Assembly: GCA_018821985.1 (NCBI GenBank)
Contig: JAHJKP010000003.1
Span: 62,001-126,000 of the forward strand
Source of the DNA: Pseudomonadota bacterium
GTDB taxonomy: Bacteria > Desulfobacterota > Desulfobulbia > Desulfobulbales > Desulfocapsaceae
Length of the DNA: 64,000 nt
Direction: 5' to 3'
Shown here: positions 26,612 to 35,237 of the stretch, one piece after another
How positions within the stretch are numbered: position 1 is the stretch's first letter
How the letters are laid out: every line of letters starts with the position of its first letter
Notes under the pieces: model-generated
Told to the model about the DNA's origin: nothing
Seen by the model: only the letters and a program-made list of their open reading frames with translations
Databases searched by the model: none
Program-made: the position numbers and the translations under genes

Positions 26612-27387
26612 AATAACTCCCTCGCCTCAAAGACAGGCCCGTCGGAACAGGCATGAGCATACCCACCTGCCTTCAGGGGCACGGCACAGCCAAGGCAAGC
26701 ACCCATCCCGCAGGCCATCACCGTCTCCACCGAGACCTGACAGGGGATATTCTTCTTCTGGCACAGATGATGAATCGCCGCCATCATCGGCCTGGGGCCA
26801 CAACTATAAACAGTGCTCTGCGAGGTCAGATTTAATGTTTTCAGCACATCGGTAACCAGACCATAATGACCGAAAGATCCATCATCGGTGGCAGCAAGCA
26901 CCTCAATACCTACATCCAGAAAATCTCCCATGAGCGGAACAAGCTCCTCATGATTACGAGCTCCCAAAACCACCCTAGGTCTCACACCCTCATGAGACTT
27001 TTGCAAAAGACGACTGGCGAGAAAGAGCATGGGCGCAATTCCCATGCCGCCACCCACCAGACAGGCATGGTCGGACTCACCAAGGACAAAGCCATTACCA
27101 AGGGGACCCAGCAGCGACAGCTGTTCGCCTGCCCGGCACTGGGCAAGCCGCTCCGTACCCCGACCAACCACCTTGAAAAGAATCTGCAGAAAACCTTCAC
27201 TGCTGACCTGGTGGATGGAAAAAGGACGCCTGAGTAAAGGATCCAAGCCGGGAGCAGTTTGAACCATGACAAATTGTCCAGGAATGGCCGCAGCAGCAAT
27301 ATCAGGGGCATTCAAGGTCATCCTGACAATACCTGCGGCAATGACCTCAGATTGAATCAGCTCGACATTTTGTTGGAATTGAGACAT
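26599..27387 (-). CDS. pyrK: dihydroorotate dehydrogenase electron-transfer subunit
   Basis: PyrK is an FAD and [2Fe-2S] protein that carries electrons from PyrD to NAD+. It has the FAD motif RRPFSIHQV, the NAD-binding [13 protein letters not shown] and the late [13 protein letters not shown]...ACSDGPVF, which holds the four cysteines of the cluster. Start ATG 27387 ([12 protein letters not shown]) gives 262 aa, the usual size; upstream codons to 27456 do not look coding. It is the first gene of the pyr-aro operon and is divergent from the prepilin peptidase gene, with about 128 nt between them. Confidence 0.93.
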   Translation of the reverse strand: MSQFQQNVELIQSEVIAAGIVRMTLNAPDIAAAAIPGQFVMVQTAPGLDPLLRRPFSIHQVSSEGFLQILFKVVGRGTERLAQCRAGEQLSLLGPLGNGFVLGESDHACLVGGGMGIAPMLFLASRLLQKSHEGVRPRVVLGARNHEELVPLMGDFLDVGIEVLAATDDGSFGHYGLVTDVLKTLNLTSQSTVYSCGPRPMMAAIHHLCQKKNIPCQVSVETVMACGMGACLGCAVPLKAGGYAHACSDGPVFEARELLWSL

Positions 27388-27515
27388 AGTATAAAATTGA
27401 TTAACAAATTCGGTAGTTGAAAGCAGACAACAGCTCAACAGGAAACTACTTACCAAGTTCCTTAACTGCTTCCTCAGATTCCTGTAAACAACAAATCACA
27501 CGCACACCACACACA

Positions 27516-28304
27516 ATGGAACCCTTAACTCTGACTCTCTTGTTTGCACTGCTCTTTGGGGCGATTATCGGTAGTTTTCTCAATGTAGTTATCCTCCGAC
27601 TGCCCACCGATAATGGTTCCATCATCTTTCCCGCCTCGCATTGTCCACAATGCCAGAACACTCTTTCCTGGTACGAAAACATCCCCATACTCAGTTTTCT
27701 CATCCTTCGCGGCAGATGCAAACACTGTCAAGCGAGGATATCATTGCAATACCCCGTAGTGGAACTGAGCATGGCCCTGCTATCAGCGGCTATCGTTCAG
27801 CGCTTCGGTCTCAGCGTAACGGCTGCTGGTTATTTCCTCTTTTGTGCGGCATTACTGGTCATTATCTGGATCGATCTCAAACATCAGATTATTCCAGATG
27901 CGATCAGCCTGCCTGGAATTCTTCTGGGTATCATTTTCTCCTTCATCAGCCCGGCGCTTAGCTGGCAGAGTTCTCTCCTCGGCCTGCTAGTGGGAGGTGG
28001 CATTCTCTACGCCATAGCCCTGATTTATTACCTTTGGAGAAAACAGGAAGGAATGGGAGGCGGCGACATCAAACTACTGGCAATGATTGGGGCATTCCTG
28101 GGTTGGCAGGCACTTCCTTTTGTCATCTTTGCCAGTTCCCTCTCTGGTTCCTGCATTGGAATCCTTGCCATGATCAAACAAGGGAAAGGTGCCAAAATGC
28201 GTATTCCATTTGGCCCGTTTCTCTCCCTCGCCGCATTAGTCTATCTCTTTTTTTCAGATCAGGTTCACTTACTTTACCAGACTTATCTCCATGGCAGCTT
28301 CTAA
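27516..28304 (+). CDS. pilD: prepilin peptidase (type IV leader peptidase/N-methyltransferase)
   Basis: PilD cuts the leader of type IV prepilins and methylates the new N-terminus. The N-terminal domain has two CxxC pairs (CPQC, CKHC) as in the bifunctional enzymes. The two catalytic aspartates are in IWIDLKHQIIPD and GGGDIKLLAMIGAFLG. About eight membrane segments fit an inner-membrane enzyme. ATG 27516 gives 262 aa and starts at the first membrane helix (LTLLFALLFGAIIGSFLNVV). No pilus genes are near, so its pilin or pseudopilin substrates are encoded elsewhere. Confidence 0.94.
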   Translation: MEPLTLTLLFALLFGAIIGSFLNVVILRLPTDNGSIIFPASHCPQCQNTLSWYENIPILSFLILRGRCKHCQARISLQYPVVELSMALLSAAIVQRFGLSVTAAGYFLFCAALLVIIWIDLKHQIIPDAISLPGILLGIIFSFISPALSWQSSLLGLLVGGGILYAIALIYYLWRKQEGMGGGDIKLLAMIGAFLGWQALPFVIFASSLSGSCIGILAMIKQGKGAKMRIPFGPFLSLAALVYLFFSDQVHLLYQTYLHGSF

Positions 28305-28399
28305 TTGCTATAATCCTCTACAAGCAACTGTTACCTTGACCAATTTTCGCATAAAAAATAGACTTGCAATGTTACCGTAAGCAGATTTTCAAGATAATC

Positions 28400-29101
28400 T
28401 TATAGGTCCTCTTCCCCGCCACTCCTGACGGGAGTGGCAAAAAGAGGACGATCAAGAGAATTCCCCGCCATAATGTTTTCCCCAAGCTCAAACCCTACCT
28501 TCCGGCTATCCTCCACCTGTTCCCTGCTATGCCCGTATTTGGGATAGAAGCGATGAATCCAGGAGCTTCCAGCTTCAGGCACCTTCCCTGCCAATTTCAG
28601 AAAAACACCAATCGTCCTCCAGGGCTCAGGTGTGGGATGTGAAAAAACAACGGGTGCGACAACTTTAGCCCCACAACCTCTAAGCAATCTCCTGAGTCCA
28701 AAATAATGAACCCGCCAATACCCACGACAAGAGATAAAAGGCAGAACAACCTTGCCCTCAAACAATCTCTTCCCATCACGATCGAGTAATGAAAGTACGG
28801 GACCACTTGGATTATAAGACCAGGTGGGCCCAGCAAGAATAATAAGATCCCACTGGTCAAAGCATCTGGGATTGACTGCTTGCACGGGGTAACGTTTGCG
28901 AAGAAAGGTCTGCATCATCATCAAAAACGTTGCGCTGATAGACCCAATGGGAAATCGCAATTCAGATACCGGAGTCAATTGTTCCCAAAAAACCTCTACA
29001 GCACTCTTCTCAAGCCCTTCAATCAGACCATTTAGGAGGTTTCTTGTTTGACTGCTGAATGAGTAGGAAATTATAAGAATTCTTTTTTTATTCAAGGTCA
29101 T
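28400..29101 (-). CDS. flavodoxin-like fold protein
   Basis: A 233-residue protein that starts like a flavodoxin: KKRILIISYSFSSQTRNLLNGL, where the serine-rich loop would hold the FMN phosphate. LIILAGPTWSYNPSGPVLSLLDRDG matches the second FMN-binding region of NAD(P)H-dependent reductases. The C-terminal third is unlike ordinary flavodoxins. A redox role is likely but partner and substrate are unknown. ATG 29101 is chosen because the conserved first strand begins at once; the upstream extension looks non-coding. It lies downstream of the dsr terminator, so it is probably transcribed separately. Confidence 0.65.
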   Translation of the reverse strand: MTLNKKRILIISYSFSSQTRNLLNGLIEGLEKSAVEVFWEQLTPVSELRFPIGSISATFLMMMQTFLRKRYPVQAVNPRCFDQWDLIILAGPTWSYNPSGPVLSLLDRDGKRLFEGKVVLPFISCRGYWRVHYFGLRRLLRGCGAKVVAPVVFSHPTPEPWRTIGVFLKLAGKVPEAGSSWIHRFYPKYGHSREQVEDSRKVGFELGENIMAGNSLDRPLFATPVRSGGEEDL

Positions 29102-29170
29102 AAACCACAATATACTTTCTAACGTACCATTAACGAAAAACCTGTCAGAGAGTATACCGCAGTTATACAT

Positions 29171-29199
29171 AAAAAAAAAGCCCCCGATCTCTCGGAGGC
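29171..29199 (-). terminator. rho-independent terminator of the dsr operon
   Basis: On the minus strand GCCTCCGA-GAGA-TCGGGGGC (29199-29180) forms an 8-bp stem with one G-U pair and a 4-nt loop, followed by nine U residues. It lies 34 nt past the dsrP stop codon and is the clearest terminator in the window. Confidence 0.88.
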
Positions 29200-29232
29200 T
29201 TTGTATACAAGAAAAAATGGACTCGTTTTTTT

Positions 29233-30405
29233 CTATTCTTCTATTTCATGCTCAACACCAACTGCAATCTTATAGAGCAGGGTCACAACGAACAATCCAG
29301 TAGCCCAAATACCTAAAGTAATACCAAGTTCATTGGCAGTTGGTATATACTCGGTAATCTCATCGAGCGGATTGGGAACAAATCCAGCAAAAACAAATCC
29401 AAGACCCTTATCAATCCACAACGCTATAAAAATCATAACACAGGAAAGTCCAAGCAGAAACTCATTCTTTTTCCTGGCGTAAGGCCAGGCAAAAAGTCCC
29501 AGGGCGCCAAAGTTCAACACCACTGAAGTCCACATGAATGGGACAAGATTGTTATAAACATGGCCATGATGCTCAAGTCCAAAGAAGAGATATTCAATAC
29601 TGTGCTTATGGCCGGGAATATTAGAATAATAGCCTACAAAAACCTCAAGGAAAACAAAAAAGGTGTTCAGCAGGGCCGCATACATAATGATCGTCACCAG
29701 CTTATTCATCGCTTCCTTGCCAGCATCAAAGTTGGCAACACGCTTCAAGATCAGGCAGGCAATGATAATAAGGGCAGGACCAGCCGCAAAGGCCGACGCC
29801 AGAAAGCGTGGGGCAATAATTGCTGACAGCCAGAAATGCCGCCCAGGCAGACCACAGTAGAGCATGGCGGTCACGGTATGGATTGAGACCGCAAAGGGTA
29901 TGGAAAGATAGACAAAAAAGTAGATCCACTTGGGTGGATGCACTTGTTTTCTCTCGGCGGTAAGGATCACCCAACCACAAAGGATATTCAGAAAAAGGTA
30001 TCCGTTCAGAACAATCATGTCATAAAAGAGCATGGAATGAGGAGTCGGATGAAAGACCACATTCAAAGCCCTAGTCGGCTGGCCAAGATCGGCCATGATA
30101 AAGAGCAGGCACATGGTAATGGCGCCAATAGCCAGGAACTCACCAAGAATAGTGATTTTGCCAAAGACCTTATAATTATGGACATAATAGGGCAGAACCA
30201 GCATCACACCTCCGGCAGCAACACCTACCAGAAAGGTAAACTGGGAGATATAAAGACCCCACGAGACATCACGGCTCATACCCGTCATTCCAAGGCCGAA
30301 GAGATACTGCCGCGCATAACAGGCAACACCTACAGCCATGAACATTCCTAAAAATGCAAGCCAGATCCAATAAGCCGGCTTGCCTTTGAGTGTTTTTTCA
30401 ATCAT
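29233..30405 (-). CDS. dsrP: DsrP, NrfD-family membrane subunit of the Dsr complex
   Basis: DsrP is the NrfD-like integral membrane subunit of DsrMKJOP and is thought to exchange electrons with the menaquinone pool through DsrO. The 390-residue protein is almost entirely hydrophobic with about ten membrane segments. Conserved features include SRDVSWGLYISQFTFLVGVAAGG near residue 45 and DLGQPTRALNVVFHPTPHSM near 107. It is the last gene of the operon, directly after dsrO, with GAGGGAG before its ATG and a strong terminator behind it. Confidence 0.95.
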   Translation of the reverse strand: MIEKTLKGKPAYWIWLAFLGMFMAVGVACYARQYLFGLGMTGMSRDVSWGLYISQFTFLVGVAAGGVMLVLPYYVHNYKVFGKITILGEFLAIGAITMCLLFIMADLGQPTRALNVVFHPTPHSMLFYDMIVLNGYLFLNILCGWVILTAERKQVHPPKWIYFFVYLSIPFAVSIHTVTAMLYCGLPGRHFWLSAIIAPRFLASAFAAGPALIIIACLILKRVANFDAGKEAMNKLVTIIMYAALLNTFFVFLEVFVGYYSNIPGHKHSIEYLFFGLEHHGHVYNNLVPFMWTSVVLNFGALGLFAWPYARKKNEFLLGLSCVMIFIALWIDKGLGFVFAGFVPNPLDEITEYIPTANELGITLGIWATGLFVVTLLYKIAVGVEHEIEE

Positions 30406-30412
30406 GACTCCC

Positions 30413-31240
30413 TCACACTATGTAGAAGACTGAAGGCTTAGTACCCAGGGAAGGATTTCGCTGGATAGTAAACTCTTTATCAAGAAGCTGTCTGATTTCT
30501 GACTGTGCATCATTCAGATCACCAAAAACAATAGCTCCTGTTCCTTTGCAGGCCTCTACACAGGCTGGTTCCTGCCCAAGGGCCAGACGTTCGCCGCAGA
30601 AGTTACATTTCTCAACAACTCCCCGCATACGGCTTGGAAAATCCTTATTATATTTTTTAATATATGGTCGTGGATCTTGCCAATTGAAACTTCTCGCCCC
30701 GTACGGACAGGCAGCCATACAAAACCTGCAACCTATACAACGGTGGAAATCCATTGCCACAATACCATTCGCCTTAACCTTGAAGGTCGCCTGAGTAGGA
30801 CAGGCGCGCACACATGGCGGATCGTCACAATGATTACAGAGGACAGCAAAATCAGTTTCCTCTACATTTTTTGCTAAATGGTAGGAAGACTCTCCGGGAA
30901 AAACATTTTCAAAAGGAGCCTTCCATAACCATTTGATTTCACTCTTCTTGTTGTCAAACTGGGGAATATTATGAACGTCAACACAGGCGGCAATTGCCTT
31001 GTCAAGTAGCTCTGGTTGAGCTGTAATCTTGCGCATATCAATTACCATGCCCAAACGAACCCCCTGCGGAGCGGCCTCGACAGGGGCTCCATGAACTGCT
31101 TCTGCAGCATGCTCTTCAGCAGCACCATGCTCAGAGGCAAGGGCGTTTGAAGAGCTCAACCTGACAAGAGCCGGTGCGCCGATTCCTGCAAGCGCTGTTA
31201 CGCCTGCGATCTTGAGGAATTTTCTTCTTTGCTTATCCAT
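30413..31240 (-). CDS. dsrO: DsrO, periplasmic iron-sulfur subunit of the Dsr complex
   Basis: DsrO is a ferredoxin-like periplasmic subunit that links DsrP with the cytochrome DsrJ. ATG 31240 is chosen because it overlaps the dsrJ stop (TAATG) and gives MDKQRRKFLKIAGVTALAG, a twin-arginine signal. The cluster motifs are CNHCDDPPCVRACP, CIGCRFCMAACPYG and CNFCGERLA...ACVEACKG, typical of the four-cluster NrfC/DmsB family. It has 275 aa. Export would need the Tat system; tatC is at 9.3-10.0 kb. Confidence 0.95.
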   Translation of the reverse strand: MDKQRRKFLKIAGVTALAGIGAPALVRLSSSNALASEHGAAEEHAAEAVHGAPVEAAPQGVRLGMVIDMRKITAQPELLDKAIAACVDVHNIPQFDNKKSEIKWLWKAPFENVFPGESSYHLAKNVEETDFAVLCNHCDDPPCVRACPTQATFKVKANGIVAMDFHRCIGCRFCMAACPYGARSFNWQDPRPYIKKYNKDFPSRMRGVVEKCNFCGERLALGQEPACVEACKGTGAIVFGDLNDAQSEIRQLLDKEFTIQRNPSLGTKPSVFYIV

Positions 31241-31638
31241 TAGTGGGTCTCCTCCTTCGATACTGCTTCCTTGGGACTCAGATGACAGTCCCAGCAGTAT
31301 GGCTTTACAGCTGCATAGGTATGGCAACTATCACAGAATTTTTCTTTATTGCTATGACACTGCATGCACGCCAGCTGCAGGCCCTTGCGGTAGTCCTTAC
31401 CTTCGACCGTGACAACTGTACGATTGCCATCGCGTAGGACATTGTCACGCCACTCATTCAAGAGCTGCATATGATTGGCCCGCATATACTCAACAGACTC
31501 AACACATTTTTTTTCTCCACCCGGTGGTAGCTCAGGTTTTGGCAGGGTACCTGCCTTTAAACCATTGAACCAGATGGGGAAAGTCACAAAGAGGACGAAA
31601 ATAATCAGTCCTGGTATGATTGTTCCTTTATTGTACAT
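31240..31638 (-). CDS. dsrJ: DsrJ, triheme cytochrome c of the Dsr complex
   Basis: DsrJ is a small periplasmic cytochrome anchored by an N-terminal helix (IIPGLIIFVLFVTFPIWF, about residues 7-24). Three CxxCH heme sites are seen: CMQCH, CDSCH and CWDCH, as expected for the triheme protein. At 132 aa it is of usual length. GGAGG lies 10 nt before the ATG. It sits between dsrK and dsrO in the standard order. One DsrJ heme in other bacteria has unusual His/Cys ligation; that cannot be judged from sequence alone. Confidence 0.95.
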   Translation of the reverse strand: MYNKGTIIPGLIIFVLFVTFPIWFNGLKAGTLPKPELPPGGEKKCVESVEYMRANHMQLLNEWRDNVLRDGNRTVVTVEGKDYRKGLQLACMQCHSNKEKFCDSCHTYAAVKPYCWDCHLSPKEAVSKEETH

Positions 31639-31666
31639 TATACTGTTTCCTCCGTTCCGGTCCGGT

Positions 31667-33298
31667 TTAGACTAAGGTCCTGAGACCCTCATCAAGTTCT
31701 TGTCGATTTTCACCATCCATTACCAGAGCGTTACCAACCAGCTCTGAGACACCACACACATTGCATCCTGGATTCCAGTAATTCATGAGCGAGGTCAGGG
31801 TGGCGCGGTCAATGGCACACACGCAGGACAGGGTATTGACATCATGTTTATCAATCACATGTTTCACCGCATTGGCCCGCGGCAATCCGGATCGCATCCT
31901 CAGTTCCATGATCTCATCGGTGTTGAGACCGGTTCCGGAGCCACAGCAGAAGGTCTGCTCCCGAATGGTATTCTCCGGCATCTCGACCCAGTTATCCAGG
32001 ACATGATCGAGGATATAGCGGGGTTCATCAATGAGTCCCATGGCCCGGGCGGGATTGCAGGAGTCATGAAATGTTGCCTTGACGTGGGCGTTGCGGCTCT
32101 TGTCAAGTTTCAACTTTCCATTTTTGATTAAATCAGCTGTAAACTCACTGATATGCACCATTTTGGTGGAGGCAGCATTATTAAACGTAGTCCCGGTAAT
32201 GGATGATTTGGGCACCTCCAGGAAATCAGCAGGCCCATTCATAGTATCCATATACTGATGAACAACGCGCCACATATGACCACATTCACCACCAATAATA
32301 TACTTGACGCCCAGACGTTTTGCCTCGGCATACATCTTGCCGTTAAGCTTCTTCATCAACTCGTTGTTGGTGAAGAGACCGAAGTTTCCACCCTCAGAGG
32401 CATAGGTTGACCATGTGTAATCCAGACCAATATGCTCAAAGAGAAGCAGATAGCCCATGGCCGTATAGAGACCCGGTTCAGCAAAGACATCAGCGGAAGG
32501 AGTGATGAACAGCACCTCCGCTCCCTTACGATTAAAGGAATGATTAATCTTGATACCGGTGAGATTCTCAACATCATCGGCCAGGAAATCAACATTATCC
32601 TTGAAGGTGTGCGGCTGCAACCCCATATGATTACCGGTACGATTGGAGTTTGAAGCCGGCTCCAGTATCCAGTTAATCCCCACACCCACCAGATGCAGCA
32701 GTTCGCGGAGCATCATGGTGACCTCGGCGGTATCAATGCCGTAAGGACAGAAGACCGAACAACGACGGCACTCGGTGCACTGGTAGGAGTACATGAACCA
32801 CTCCTTGAGCACTCCGACGGTCATCTCCCGACCACCAGCCATTTTACCCAATATCTTGCCACCAATGGTGAACTCATTCCGATACACCGACCTCAACAAC
32901 TCGGCACGCAAGACCGGCATATTTTTGGGATCACCGGTCCCCAGAAAGAAGTGACACTTGTCCGCGCACGCCCCACAGCGGACACAGCAATCCATAAAGA
33001 TCTTCAACGAGCGGAACTTGTCCAGACGCTCCTTGAGCCCCTTGAGGATAATATCCTGCCAACCTTCAGGTAGTTTCCAGTCATCATCTTCCGGAGACCA
33101 TTCACGGGCATTGGGAAAATGAAGATCCTTCTGGCTGTTCAGGTATTCAACCTTTTCCTGTTTGGCAGGATAGGCATAATTACCAGGTTTAAAAATCGCA
33201 GGGACATCCATCCAGTCCTTAGTCGGCACTGCTCCTGTCGCCAAGGACGGCCCCTGCACTACGCTTTTCGATAATTGTTCTAATTTTGGAACTGCCAT
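31667..33298 (-). CDS. dsrK: DsrK, HdrD-like iron-sulfur subunit of the Dsr complex
   Basis: DsrK resembles the catalytic subunit HdrD of heterodisulfide reductase and is believed to reduce the trisulfide form of DsrC in the cytoplasm. The 543-residue protein has two [4Fe-4S] motifs, CVRCGACADKC near residue 103 and CTECRRCSVFCPYG near 173. A C-terminal CCG-type region with FCCGSGTGLN near 450 is expected to bind the special cluster. It lies 41 nt after dsrM. No dsrC or dsrAB gene is in the window. Confidence 0.96.
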   Translation of the reverse strand: MAVPKLEQLSKSVVQGPSLATGAVPTKDWMDVPAIFKPGNYAYPAKQEKVEYLNSQKDLHFPNAREWSPEDDDWKLPEGWQDIILKGLKERLDKFRSLKIFMDCCVRCGACADKCHFFLGTGDPKNMPVLRAELLRSVYRNEFTIGGKILGKMAGGREMTVGVLKEWFMYSYQCTECRRCSVFCPYGIDTAEVTMMLRELLHLVGVGINWILEPASNSNRTGNHMGLQPHTFKDNVDFLADDVENLTGIKINHSFNRKGAEVLFITPSADVFAEPGLYTAMGYLLLFEHIGLDYTWSTYASEGGNFGLFTNNELMKKLNGKMYAEAKRLGVKYIIGGECGHMWRVVHQYMDTMNGPADFLEVPKSSITGTTFNNAASTKMVHISEFTADLIKNGKLKLDKSRNAHVKATFHDSCNPARAMGLIDEPRYILDHVLDNWVEMPENTIREQTFCCGSGTGLNTDEIMELRMRSGLPRANAVKHVIDKHDVNTLSCVCAIDRATLTSLMNYWNPGCNVCGVSELVGNALVMDGENRQELDEGLRTLV

Positions 33299-33339
33299 CG
33301 TTATCTATCCTTATAAGCTAGTTTTGGGTGTGGACAATC

Positions 33340-34365
33340 TCACGCCTCGTCCTTTGTGGCTGACAGCTCTTTCTCAACCGGAATACCCGCATCCACCATA
33401 AACTCCCTGAACTCATCCTCGTACCCTGCATAGGAATGAGGTTTAATCGCTGGATCATTCCAAGGATTAATGTGTCGTTTTGCCCGGCTGTTATTTGCCA
33501 TATTCCTGGTAGGACTCATGAACACGCCGCCCATGTGCATCAATTTACTGAAGGGGAAATAAGCAAGCAGGGTGGAGACCAGAAAGAGATGGATATAGAA
33601 GATGGCCCCGATCTTGACATTGATCACCGGAGAAAAGGTCACCAACCCCATTGCCAGATTCTTGATATTGATGATGTCAATATTGGTGCGCAGAAAGTAG
33701 CGCATCAGGATACCGGTCACACCGATAGCAAAGATCAACACCAGCGGAAAATAATCGTTATTCAGTGAGATATACCGGACATGACGGTTCACCAGACGAC
33801 GCCCGAAGAGAAGAAGAAGCCCGCCCAGAAGTGTTACACTCGAAAGATAGAGGGTGGGTGCACCGATCTGCAGCATGGAGTCAACACTTTCAATGGCAGA
33901 CAGCCAGAAAGGAATGGGATCGACAAAAAGACGCATATGCCTGATCACGATCAGCAGGAAGGAATAATGAAAGAGGAGCCCAAAAAGCCACAGCCACTTG
34001 GATGATTCGTAGGTGATTTTGGGACCGTCATGAATCTCTGATTTAGTATTCCTAAACAGCGATCTGAAGAGAAAAATCTCCAAAAACATCCTGGCCACCA
34101 CCTCTGAAGTCTTGGTGGGGCAGTCAAGCTTATCCTGCTTGATGAAATCCAATGACGCACCCTGACCACATGTAGTGGGGATGGAAAAGGGAACAGGTGA
34201 TTTTGCCCATTGTGTGACCCGATAGACAAAGCCACCCACAAAGAGCATCATGGCCAGATACGGTATGGCAACACCAAAAAAGTATTGCATACCCGGCACC
34301 TGGGATCCTAGCCCTGCAATCAAGATCAGAGCAATGACTGCCAGGAATGAGAAGGCGTACTTCAT
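33340..34365 (-). CDS. dsrM: DsrM, heme b membrane subunit of the Dsr complex
   Basis: DsrM is a NarI-like cytochrome b that connects quinones with DsrK. The 341-residue protein has about six membrane segments. Possible heme ligands are histidines in LLFHYSFLLIVIRHMRLF near residue 130 and in YIHLFLVSTLLAYFP near 260. The soluble C-terminal tail (about 280-341) is a feature of DsrM. GAGG lies 6 nt before the ATG. It is the first of the five dsr genes, 75 nt after the RsbRD-N-like gene, from which a small hairpin separates it. Confidence 0.95.
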   Translation of the reverse strand: MKYAFSFLAVIALILIAGLGSQVPGMQYFFGVAIPYLAMMLFVGGFVYRVTQWAKSPVPFSIPTTCGQGASLDFIKQDKLDCPTKTSEVVARMFLEIFLFRSLFRNTKSEIHDGPKITYESSKWLWLFGLLFHYSFLLIVIRHMRLFVDPIPFWLSAIESVDSMLQIGAPTLYLSSVTLLGGLLLLFGRRLVNRHVRYISLNNDYFPLVLIFAIGVTGILMRYFLRTNIDIINIKNLAMGLVTFSPVINVKIGAIFYIHLFLVSTLLAYFPFSKLMHMGGVFMSPTRNMANNSRAKRHINPWNDPAIKPHSYAGYEDEFREFMVDAGIPVEKELSATKDEA

Positions 34366-34404
34366 TTCTTACCTCGCTTCAAATTTAACAGTGTTGGAAA
34401 CTGC

Positions 34405-34428
34405 CCGGAAGAATACCCCCCCTTCCGG
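34405..34428. promoter_or_regulatory. hairpin between the RsbRD-N-like gene and dsrM
   Basis: CCGGAAG (34405-34411) and CTTCCGG (34422-34428) pair over a 10-nt loop. No U-tract follows on the minus strand, so it may be an mRNA processing or stability element that changes the ratio of the leader gene to dsrM. Confidence 0.35.
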
Positions 34429-34440
34429 CTCAACCCCCAG

Positions 34441-34983
34441 TTAATGGCTCTCAACAGCCTTAAGAGACTCCTGAATATTGGTCTTCAGCAAATTCGACGG
34501 ACATTTGCTGTCAGTAAGAATATAATTGCCGGTCTTTATTTCCTGGATCCGAACCTGATACAAGCGCTCCCGACATTGCATGTACAGATCAAAGGCGGCA
34601 AGCACGGCCAGATCAACCGCAAACTCGAAATCATAAAGATCGGCAACAAGATGACGCCTCTCCTTGTCTTTCTCCAGGACTTCACGAGTGATATGTTTTA
34701 CCGCATGTATCGGTCCCACTGCAACCGATGCCGCAAACTCCTGAATGGCACGAATACGCATGATCTGCTCCAGAGGAGCAACGAACTCTTGTGGATCGGC
34801 ATTTCGAGCAAGCAGGCCGAACAGGGAATCCAGGCCTTCCCTGATATTGCCGCCGACAGGATTGGCAAACTTATCCTTTTCTTTTTTAAAAAAGGATGAT
34901 GACTCATAGGTCGACAGGGTATAATCAACCCATCTGTCAACGATTTTCTCCCTATGATTTCTAAACGCTTCGTCAAGCTTCAT
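34441..34983 (-). CDS. RsbRD N-terminal-like domain protein upstream of dsrM
   Basis: A 180-residue, mostly helical soluble protein. The start MKLDEAFRNHREKIVDRWVDYTL and the length match the RsbRD/RsbT-co-antagonist N-terminal domain, a globin-like helical sensor, here without the usual STAS domain. A gene of this kind precedes dsrMKJOP in several sulfate reducers, to my knowledge. Position as first gene suggests a regulatory or assembly role, but none is shown. The 254-nt gap upstream (34984-35237) holds the operon promoter; TTGCTT and TAATAA with a 17-nt spacer near 35053-35025 are weak candidates, with TGAATAGTCATTCA between them. Confidence 0.75.
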   Translation of the reverse strand: MKLDEAFRNHREKIVDRWVDYTLSTYESSSFFKKEKDKFANPVGGNIREGLDSLFGLLARNADPQEFVAPLEQIMRIRAIQEFAASVAVGPIHAVKHITREVLEKDKERRHLVADLYDFEFAVDLAVLAAFDLYMQCRERLYQVRIQEIKTGNYILTDSKCPSNLLKTNIQESLKAVESH

Positions 34984-35237
34984 TCATCACCCATCATTGC
35001 CAGCTCCCGGAGCTTTCGCCACTTATTAAATGAATAGTCATTCATAAGCAACGAGCTTTATCACTTTTCTTTCTGTTAATCAACATTTTTTTCTTGGCAC
35101 AGAACGTATCTTCCATCTCTATTCATTCAGGCATTCAGACACCGTTACAGAACGTCCGTTACCCTGCAAACCTTTTCGTTGCTATTTCCAATACGGATAT
35201 TACTTTCCAGATGCCGGATTCATCTTGTTACAGCGGG

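Noticed and set aside
29560-30351. Plus-strand open frames opposite dsrP
   Set aside because: They are antisense to a conserved membrane protein gene and look like random translation.
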